From: Anaerolineales bacterium | GTDB taxonomy: Bacteria > Chloroflexota > Anaerolineae > Anaerolineales > Villigracilaceae | Direction of reading: 5' to 3' | Length of the DNA stretch: 38,742 bases | Assembly: GCA_020060235.1 (NCBI GenBank) | Contig: JAGVAO010000279.1 | Span: 1-38,742 of the forward strand | Part shown: positions 32,998-38,742 of the stretch, one piece after another | Layout of the letters: the number at the start of each line of letters is the position of its first letter | Position numbering within the stretch: position 1 is the stretch's first letter | Translations under genes and position numbers: made by a program | Notes under the pieces: model-generated | Database searches by the model: none | What the model saw: only the letters and a program-made list of their open reading frames with translations | Told to the model about the DNA's origin: nothing

Positions 32998-34005
32998 ATG
33001 AAAGTCTTTCAATCTGTTTTAATCCTGACCCTGTTGTTTCTTTCTGCCTGCGGCGCTGCGCCTGCCACGCCTGCCGAGCCGCTGGAAACGGTGAAGTTGA
33101 AAATTTCCATGGGCCGGAATATGAGTTATGCGCCCTTCTACATTGCCCAGGAAGAAGGATATTTTGCCGAGCAGGGCCTTGAAGTGGAATTTGTGTTCCT
33201 GAACCGCGCAGGGGATGCGCTGGCCCTGCTGGTCGCCGGCGAAATTGATGCCTATACCGGCATTATGAGCGCGGGTGTGCTTAATATCATTTCCGAATCG
33301 AACGCGCTGAAAGTAGTTGCCGACCGGGGCCATGTTTCCCGGGAGAACTGCACCTATGAGGCGCTCCTGGTTCGTAAAGACTTGTATGACAGCGGTGAAG
33401 TGACCGGCCCTGGCGATTTAAAGGGGAAGTTATTGTCCATCAATGCAACCGGCAATTCGGGATATTTCCTGTCCAGTTACCTTGCCCAGGCTGGCCTGAC
33501 CTTGGAAGATGTGGAACTTACCGAAATGAATACCCAGGCTGAGATAGCGGCGTTTGCCGATAAGAGTATTGCCGTGGCTGCCGCAACCGACCCGGATTTG
33601 TCGCTCATGCTCAAAGAGGGGACATCGGTTATCCTTGCCCGCTCTGAAGAAGTAAAAGAATATGCCCAGACTGGCGTGGTTGCATTCGGTAAAAACCTGC
33701 TCGAAGACAGGCCCGATGTCGGCGCGCGCTTTCTGGCGGCTTACCTGAAAGGCATCCGGCAATATAATGAAGGCAAAACCGAACGTAACCTTGAAATTAT
33801 GAGCGTGGTTACCGAGACCTCGCCCGAAGAGCTTGCGGTGGCTTGCTGGCCTGGTATTGCAGACGATGGACAAATCAAATTTGAGGGCGTGGTTGGTTTC
33901 CAGGAATGGGCCTTGTCGCGCGGCCTGATTGACCAGTTGGTGACAGAGGAACAGTTCTGGGCGCCCAAACCGCTTGAAGATGCATATAAGTTGCTAGACA
34001 AGTAA
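32998..34005 (+). CDS. NMT1/THI5-like ABC transporter substrate-binding lipoprotein
   Basis: 335 residues from ATG 32998, correctly spaced from GAGGAG; the ATG at 32992 is too close. The signal peptide ends in lipobox LSAC with Cys18. The mature protein has the SsuA/THI5/NitT-TauT fold: NMSYAPFYIAQEEGYFAEQGLEV, VAGEIDAYTGI and LKGKLLSINATGNSG. It should capture a small organic molecule such as a pyrimidine precursor, sulfonate or aromatic acid. No permease or ATPase gene is adjacent, which is unusual. It is followed by a strong terminator. Confidence 0.88.
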   Translation: MKVFQSVLILTLLFLSACGAAPATPAEPLETVKLKISMGRNMSYAPFYIAQEEGYFAEQGLEVEFVFLNRAGDALALLVAGEIDAYTGIMSAGVLNIISESNALKVVADRGHVSRENCTYEALLVRKDLYDSGEVTGPGDLKGKLLSINATGNSGYFLSSYLAQAGLTLEDVELTEMNTQAEIAAFADKSIAVAAATDPDLSLMLKEGTSVILARSEEVKEYAQTGVVAFGKNLLEDRPDVGARFLAAYLKGIRQYNEGKTERNLEIMSVVTETSPEELAVACWPGIADDGQIKFEGVVGFQEWALSRGLIDQLVTEEQFWAPKPLEDAYKLLDK

Positions 34006-34022
34006 TTGAGTTTGAGCAAAAC

Positions 34023-34082
34023 CGCGGGGAGGACTGGCATGACGATTTTTCATCATGGACAATCCTCCCCGCGTTGTTTTAT
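34023..34082 (+). terminator. Intrinsic terminator after the binding-protein gene
   Basis: CGCGGGGAGGA (34023-34033) pairs perfectly with TCCTCCCCGCG (34063-34073), followed by TTGTTTTATT. It sits only 16 nt before the next start codon, so the A-T-TE gene would be expressed by partial read-through or from a promoter I cannot see. Confidence 0.8.
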
Positions 34083-34097
34083 TGAAGGGAATACGCA

Positions 34098-36740
34098 TTG
34101 AATCTCGTGACCAATCCTTACACTAAAGAGGAACTATTGGGTAATTTTTTTGGCTGTGTTGAAAAAATTGCCCAGGAATTTAGTCGAAAACCCTTTATCG
34201 TAAACCGGCAGGGTACGCTTACCTTTGGCGAAAACCTTCAGCATGCCAACCAGGTTGCCAATGCAATTACCCGTCAATATGGCTTTAGGCAGGTGGGCGT
34301 TGGCCTGTTTCTCGAAGACCCTCGGGATGTTTTCCCCGCAATGATAGGGATTCTCAAGTCGGGTAACTACATTATTCCATTCGGGATTGATTTTCCGGCG
34401 GCCACGTTGACGGCCATGTGCCGCGACGCGAACATTCAACTTATTTTGACGCGGCAAGCGTACAGGGAAAAAGCCTCGTTTTTCAAGGAAATGAACCTGC
34501 CTGTGTTGTCGCTCGAGGAGATTGAGGCCACATTCGATGGGCAGTCTGCCCCGACTGTTCCTTACAAGCCGCAGGATATTGTCCAGATTCTTTTTACTTC
34601 GGGGTCGACCGGCGCGCCCAAGGGGGCGGTGGAAGATTACCGCTACCTGACGAGGGCGGCACTCCAGCGTACAGAGATGTCGGGGCCGGATGCCAACTCG
34701 AACTCACGCTACCTGCGACTTTCCACCTTTACTTTTTCCGGAACCCACACCCAGGTATTCGCATCGCTGCTCGATGGTTCTTCCGTCCATTTTTATAGCC
34801 TGAAGGCTGACGGGTTGGCCGGCTTGCCGACCTGGATACGTGACCAGGCCATTACCGATTACAGTTCTGCTGTGACCATCTTTCGCAGCCTGGTTGGCAT
34901 CCTGAAACGTGATGAAGTCTTCCCGAGCGTCAAACATTTTGCCCTTTCCGGCGAGCGCAGGGTGAGTACGGACATAGAAGCGATACGCAGGCATTTCCCG
35001 GCCATCACCTACATTCGGCTGGGGTATGGGTCGACGGAGTTGCCGCGGGTTTCTTCCACCCGTTATCCGGTCGATAGCGAACTTTTCAACCAGCCGCACC
35101 TGCCCTGCGGAAAGCCCACCGAGGATGTCAAAATCCTGATTTGGGATGAAGAAGGCATGGAATTGCCGATTGGCGCAGAGGGCGAAATTGTTGTTTACGG
35201 GGATTCTATGGCGAGGGGTTACATCAACAACCCCGAACTTACCCGCCAGCGGTTCATTGCTGACCCGCACAACGAAGGCTGGCAATATTTCAAAACCGGC
35301 GACCTCGGCAAACTCCTGCCCGATGGGCAGCTGCTTGTCCTCGGGCGCGCGGACAACATGGTCAAAATCAATGGCGTGCGTATCGAATTGGATGCGCTGG
35401 AAACGCACCTGCTTAAATATCCCGGGGTGGTGCAGGTGGCTTCGGCTCCCTTCGACACGCCTCATGGGACCAAAAAACTGGCCTGCTATTATGTGGCGGA
35501 AGATGGAATCCAAATCCCGGTTTCCGATTTGCGCAAGCATCTCGCCCAGAATTTGCCCAGGCATCTCTTGCCCCATTTCCTGATTCCGCTGGACACCATG
35601 CCCATGACTGGCAGCGGAAAGGTGGCCCGGACGCTGCTCCCGCCTCCTCAGTTCAAGCGGCCCAATTTGCCCTATCCATACAGGGAGCCGGGCACCGAAC
35701 TGGAAAAGAAACTGGTCAAAATTTGGGAGGAAGAAATCGGCATCACCGGGATAGGTGTTGACGACGATTTTTTCGACGTGGGCGGCGATTCACTCATTGG
35801 GGTCATCCTGTTTGCCAGGATTGAAGACGTTTTGCAGAAGAAATTACCGGTATCTGTGCTGCTTACCGCTTCGACGGTCAGGAAACAGGCCGCCCTGATT
35901 TTAGGCGATGAACAAAGTAACGCTTTCTCTGCGGTTATCCCCATCCAACCGGGCAAGGAAGGCCGCGCCCCCTTGTTTTTTATCCCCGGCAAGGGCGGTT
36001 ACCCGGTACGGGTCCGCCACCTTGCCAAAGGCATGGATGGTGACACGCCGATTTTTGCCTTGCAGGGATTGATGACCCGCAAAATGAAAACCGAATACAC
36101 CATTGAATCAGTGGCATCTTTTTACCTGAACGAAATTCGCAAGGTTGTCCCTAATGGCCCGTATTTGTTTGTTGGCGAGTCGATGGGCGGCAAGATTGCC
36201 CTGGAGATGGCCCAACAACTGCTTAAGTTGGGACAGCAAACGCCCCTGCTTGTTATGTTGGATACTTTCTACACCGCCAACTGGCGTAAGCGCGGCGGTT
36301 CTGATTATTTCAGGAAACTCAGGTTCTACGGTATGCTGTTAAGAAAACACCTGACCATTCTCTGGAAATCCGACAGGCGTGGCAGGCAGGAATATTTCAG
36401 TTTCTATGGCAATCTTTTGCGGGAAAAAATCCGCAAGTGGCGCTCAGGCAAAAACCCCCTGCAACCGGCTTTGCCCGACGAACAGCGATTGCTGGAAAAG
36501 AAAAACCTCCAGGCCGATGCGGCCTACCAGCCCAGGCCCTACCCGGGCAAGGTGGTGTACGTCAAGGCGACGCGCGGGAAGGTCAACGACCTGCCTGCCA
36601 ACGGCTGGGAAACCGCCCAACTCGGCGGCCTGGATGTGTACGCGCTGGATTGTTATCACGGCAGTATTTTGTTCGAGCCAGCGGTGGGGCAGTTGGCTGA
36701 AATTATCCAGGGCAAGATAAACGAGTTGCAGGATACATAA
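34098..36740 (+). CDS. Adenylation-carrier-thioesterase (A-T-TE) NRPS-like enzyme
   Basis: 880 residues from TTG 34098 with AAGGGA 7 nt upstream. The adenylation domain (about 20-515) has ILFTSGSTGAPKGA, YGSTE, YFKTGDLG, RADNMVKINGVRIE and the late GSGKVAR lysine. The carrier domain has FFDVGGDSL (Ser near 564) for phosphopantetheine. The thioesterase (about 615-875) has GESMGG (Ser near 694), LDTF and a late YHG histidine. It should activate an acid as AMP-ester, hold it as thioester and release or cyclise it. There is no condensation domain. The position that is Asp235 in amino-acid-activating domains appears to be Ser (FTFSGTHTQVFASLL), suggesting a substrate without an alpha-amino group. 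Confidence 0.9.
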   Translation: MNLVTNPYTKEELLGNFFGCVEKIAQEFSRKPFIVNRQGTLTFGENLQHANQVANAITRQYGFRQVGVGLFLEDPRDVFPAMIGILKSGNYIIPFGIDFPAATLTAMCRDANIQLILTRQAYREKASFFKEMNLPVLSLEEIEATFDGQSAPTVPYKPQDIVQILFTSGSTGAPKGAVEDYRYLTRAALQRTEMSGPDANSNSRYLRLSTFTFSGTHTQVFASLLDGSSVHFYSLKADGLAGLPTWIRDQAITDYSSAVTIFRSLVGILKRDEVFPSVKHFALSGERRVSTDIEAIRRHFPAITYIRLGYGSTELPRVSSTRYPVDSELFNQPHLPCGKPTEDVKILIWDEEGMELPIGAEGEIVVYGDSMARGYINNPELTRQRFIADPHNEGWQYFKTGDLGKLLPDGQLLVLGRADNMVKINGVRIELDALETHLLKYPGVVQVASAPFDTPHGTKKLACYYVAEDGIQIPVSDLRKHLAQNLPRHLLPHFLIPLDTMPMTGSGKVARTLLPPPQFKRPNLPYPYREPGTELEKKLVKIWEEEIGITGIGVDDDFFDVGGDSLIGVILFARIEDVLQKKLPVSVLLTASTVRKQAALILGDEQSNAFSAVIPIQPGKEGRAPLFFIPGKGGYPVRVRHLAKGMDGDTPIFALQGLMTRKMKTEYTIESVASFYLNEIRKVVPNGPYLFVGESMGGKIALEMAQQLLKLGQQTPLLVMLDTFYTANWRKRGGSDYFRKLRFYGMLLRKHLTILWKSDRRGRQEYFSFYGNLLREKIRKWRSGKNPLQPALPDEQRLLEKKNLQADAAYQPRPYPGKVVYVKATRGKVNDLPANGWETAQLGGLDVYALDCYHGSILFEPAVGQLAEIIQGKINELQDT

Positions 36741-36766
36741 ATTTATCCTCGGAAGGAAAGCCCTTG

Positions 36767-37267
36767 ATGCCGAGCGAAGGAAGTGTTGAAGAAGCAATCA
36801 GGCTTTTGGAATTGGACAGTCTCTCCGCCCAAAAATGGGCCAGGGATGGAAAAATCGAAGCGTGGGTTCACAAATATCTTTTGAGCGGCCTGGGGGGCGC
36901 GACAAACCCGCAATTTTCAGAAGGCCTGAAGCGCGAAAAACGCTGGTGGAACGGCCCGCTGGAACTTCCGCTGGCAGGTTTGTTTCCGGCGGTCGGGCCG
37001 GAACCCGGTATGGAATATGTGGTTGACAGGGATGGCTGGCGCGCCCGCACCCGAAAACTGGCGGCCTCGTTTTCCAGTCCCTTGTCCCTGCCCCCGCTGA
37101 TTGTCGAATATCGGACTGGCGTGTTGAGTGTGCGCGATGGAAACACGCGATACGGCGCGATGCAGCTGCTCGGCTGGCAGGCCTGCTGGGTTGTCGTCTG
37201 GTACAACACCAGGGACGATTATGACGGGCACAACAAAATTCTCTTGGGGCGCAAAACCGCCCCGTAA
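36767..37267 (+). CDS. ParB/sulfiredoxin-like small protein
   Basis: 166 residues from ATG 36767 (GGAAGG upstream; TTG 36764 also possible). The C-terminal half has a ParB/Srx-like core: LPPLIVEYRTGVLSVRDGNTRYGAMQLLG, matching the box seen as DGxxRxxAxxxLG. The N-terminal half has no motif I know. ParB-fold proteins include nucleases, partition CTPases and small-molecule kinases such as SbnI/SerK. Lying 26 nt behind an A-T-TE gene, a biosynthetic role is plausible but unproven. Confidence 0.7.
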   Translation: MPSEGSVEEAIRLLELDSLSAQKWARDGKIEAWVHKYLLSGLGGATNPQFSEGLKREKRWWNGPLELPLAGLFPAVGPEPGMEYVVDRDGWRARTRKLAASFSSPLSLPPLIVEYRTGVLSVRDGNTRYGAMQLLGWQACWVVVWYNTRDDYDGHNKILLGRKTAP

Positions 37268-37278
37268 TGAGCAGCAAA

Positions 37279-37332
37279 GAAAATCAAAAAGACCCGCTCG
37301 CCTAAAAAAGTGATGGGTCTTTTTTGATTTTC
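37279..37332. terminator. Bidirectional terminator between convergent genes
   Basis: GAAAATCAAAAAGACCC (37279-37295) pairs with 37315-37332, which ends TTTTTTGATTTTC, with a single-base bulge. A/T tracts on both sides serve both directions: the ParB-like gene from the left and the FAH gene from the right. Confidence 0.85.
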
Positions 37333-37336
37333 AACA

Positions 37337-38155
37337 TTAAGCCTGAACGCTATTCTCGATTTTTGCCGCGCCCACTCGCACGGTAACAACGTCGCCGGGC
37401 AGCAGGGTGAAGTCGTCGGGCACGAGGCAGGTGCCGGTCATCAGGAAGACCCCGCGGGGGAAATCCAGTTCGCGGGTCAGGAAATCGACCAGTTCGGGCA
37501 GGGTGCGTTTCATTGTCGCGGTGTTGGCTTCACCGCTGAAAACCGCTTTGCCGGCGCGTTCGATTTCAAGGCCGATGGGAATATCCTTGATTTCTTTTGG
37601 CTCGCATAACAGGATGCCGTGCCCCAGCGCGCACGAGCCGTTATAGACCTTGGCCTGCGGCAGGTAGAGCGGATTCTCGCCTTCGATGTCGCGCGAGGAG
37701 ACATCGTTCCCGGCGCAATAGCCCACAATTTCGCAATGCGCGTTGACCACCAGCGCGAGTTCAGGTTCGGGCACGTTCCACTGGCTGTCCTTGCGAATAC
37801 GGATTGGTGCCCGGTGGCCCGAGACGCGCCAGCCGATTGATTTGGAGAAAATTTCGGGGCGTTCGGCTTCGTAAACTTTCTGGTACATATCGGCCACCGT
37901 TGATTCGGCTTTGCGCGCGTCGCGGCTGCGCAGGTAGGTGACGCCTGCCGCCCAGACCTCGTGGTGCGGGTCGATGGGCGCATCCAGGCCTTCGTCCCTG
38001 GCGGCAGGCCCGGATGCGGACAAAAGGGCCAGGACGGCGAACATTGTTTCGCGCGGCATTTCCAGCAGGTCGCCCAGGCCCAGGCCGGGGGGCAGGAAGC
38101 GGCCATCCACAGCCCAGCGCGCCCCGGCGGTTGTTTTGTGTTTGGTCAGGAACAT
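37337..38155 (-). CDS. FAH-family hydrolase/dehydratase, probable 2-keto-3-deoxy sugar-acid dehydratase
   Basis: 272 residues from ATG 38155, with GGAGG 7 nt upstream; the frame is open further upstream but that overlaps the dehydratase gene. The fumarylacetoacetase fold is shown by [24 protein letters not shown] (metal-binding acidic residues), [17 protein letters not shown] and [21 protein letters not shown] proteins of this group include 2-keto-3-deoxy-arabinonate/xylonate dehydratases. It overlaps the IlvD/Edd-type dehydratase stop by 10 nt, which supports consecutive steps in pentonate breakdown. Confidence 0.85.
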   Translation of the reverse strand: MFLTKHKTTAGARWAVDGRFLPPGLGLGDLLEMPRETMFAVLALLSASGPAARDEGLDAPIDPHHEVWAAGVTYLRSRDARKAESTVADMYQKVYEAERPEIFSKSIGWRVSGHRAPIRIRKDSQWNVPEPELALVVNAHCEIVGYCAGNDVSSRDIEGENPLYLPQAKVYNGSCALGHGILLCEPKEIKDIPIGLEIERAGKAVFSGEANTATMKRTLPELVDFLTRELDFPRGVFLMTGTCLVPDDFTLLPGDVVTVRVGAAKIENSVQA

Positions 38156-38742
38156 TGCATACCTCCAAGTTTCTCGATGATTTTTTCGACATCGTAGACG
38201 CATCCGCCCCAGGCGCCGCCGCTGGCGTTTTGCAGGGCAGCCCACAGGCGCGTATCCGCTGGTAAATCGGGATTCAGGCCCAAATCGGGGTGGGGCGGGC
38301 GGGCTTCCAGGCTGGCGGCGTCCTCGCCGAGGACATCCACCGAACCGGTCAGGTGAACGCGGTCGATGATGATGCGAATGGTGTCGCCGTCGCGCAGTTT
38401 GCCGAGCGGGCCGCCCGCCAGGGCCTCCGGGCCGACGTGTCCGATACAGGCCCCGGTGCTGACGCCGCTAAAGCGCGCATCGGTCACCAGGGCGATGCTC
38501 TTGCCGTGCGGCAGGTATTTGAGGGCGGAGGTGAGTTGGTAGGTTTCTTCCATGCCGGTGCCCATCGGGCCGCAGCCGATGAGGGCGATGATATCGCCAG
38601 ACTTGACCGGGTTTTCGCCCAGGCCTTTGACGGCGGCGATGGCGGCGCGCTCGCTGGTGAAGACACGCGCCGGACCGGTTTTGCGGTAGACGCCGTCGGC
38701 ATCGACCACGCCAGGGTCGATGGCGGTGCTTTTGACGATTGC
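38146..38742 (-). CDS. IlvD/Edd-family dehydratase, YjhG/YagF type (C-terminal part)
   Basis: About 199 C-terminal residues; the frame runs off the right end, so the 5' part with the iron-sulfur cysteines is outside. Seen are [41 protein letters not shown] and [17 protein letters not shown], characteristic of IlvD/Edd dehydratases. The [14 protein letters not shown] segment is as in YjhG/YagF, enzymes that dehydrate D-xylonate to 2-keto-3-deoxy-xylonate. Coupled to the FAH gene downstream. Confidence 0.9.
   Translation of the reverse strand, partial: AIVKSTAIDPGVVDADGVYRKTGPARVFTSERAAIAAVKGLGENPVKSGDIIALIGCGPMGTGMEETYQLTSALKYLPHGKSIALVTDARFSGVSTGACIGHVGPEALAGGPLGKLRDGDTIRIIIDRVHLTGSVDVLGEDAASLEARPPHPDLGLNPDLPADTRLWAALQNASGGAWGGCVYDVEKIIEKLGGMQCS

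Overview
The window is a GC-rich, gene-dense piece of a bacterial chromosome. The gene content best fits the Chloroflexota, probably an Anaerolineae-like lineage. The reasons are an archaeal-type mevalonate cassette (HMG-CoA reductase, archaeal-type HMG-CoA synthase, thiolase-like protein, DUF35 zinc-ribbon protein), a stand-alone B12-binding mutase subunit with MeaB, a MalT-like giant LuxR regulator with a characteristic small partner protein, and short palindromic repeats scattered between and inside genes. This is inferred from family content; no rRNA or other phylogenetic marker is present. I see no tRNA, rRNA, CRISPR array, transposase or integrase.

Layout. 1-2151: 3' part of a membrane-anchored Ser/Thr kinase, overlapping tail-to-tail with prmA (2132-3055, minus). 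3160-4281: a 6-phosphofructokinase of mixed active-site type. 4341-8883 (minus): a tightly packed operon transcribed as B12-binding mutase subunit, meaB, GNAT acetyltransferase, prs, mutM and a coiled-coil membrane protein, ending at a clear terminator. 9096-15898 (plus): S9 peptidase, flippase-like protein, large polytopic membrane protein, second flippase-like protein and a GT4 glycosyltransferase, every junction being a 4-nt start/stop overlap. 15909-17145: two small membrane proteins facing each other; the first has a near-consensus promoter overlaid by palindromic operator-like sites. 17152-18958 (minus): GNAT and NAD-dependent epimerase. 19066-20424 (minus): dnaA, with a long structured leader and a 459-bp upstream intergenic region. 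20884-22560 (minus): a soluble GAF histidine kinase.

22717-26827 (plus) is the upper mevalonate cassette. In archaea, thiolase, HMG-CoA synthase and DUF35 form one complex that channels acetoacetyl-CoA. Here the thiolase-like protein has lost the nucleophilic cysteine and other catalytic positions. A palindromic repeat family occurs three times in this cassette, once in frame inside the reductase. A perfect 22-bp inverted repeat follows. 26911-32643 (minus) holds a MalT-like LuxR regulator and a four-gene envelope set: small protein, lipoprotein, CPBP membrane protease and HExxH protein.

32998-37267 (plus) looks like accessory metabolism: a NMT1/THI5-like binding lipoprotein, a compact adenylation-carrier-thioesterase enzyme without the amino-acid-binding Asp, and a ParB/Srx-like small protein. 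37337-38742 (minus) carries a FAH-family protein and the C-terminal part of a YjhG-type sugar-acid dehydratase, together suggesting a Weimberg-type pentonate route.

The strongest leads are the catalytically degenerate thiolase inside the mevalonate cassette, the in-frame palindromic repeats inside two genes, the A-T-TE/ParB-like locus, and the coupled operon with two flippase-like proteins.
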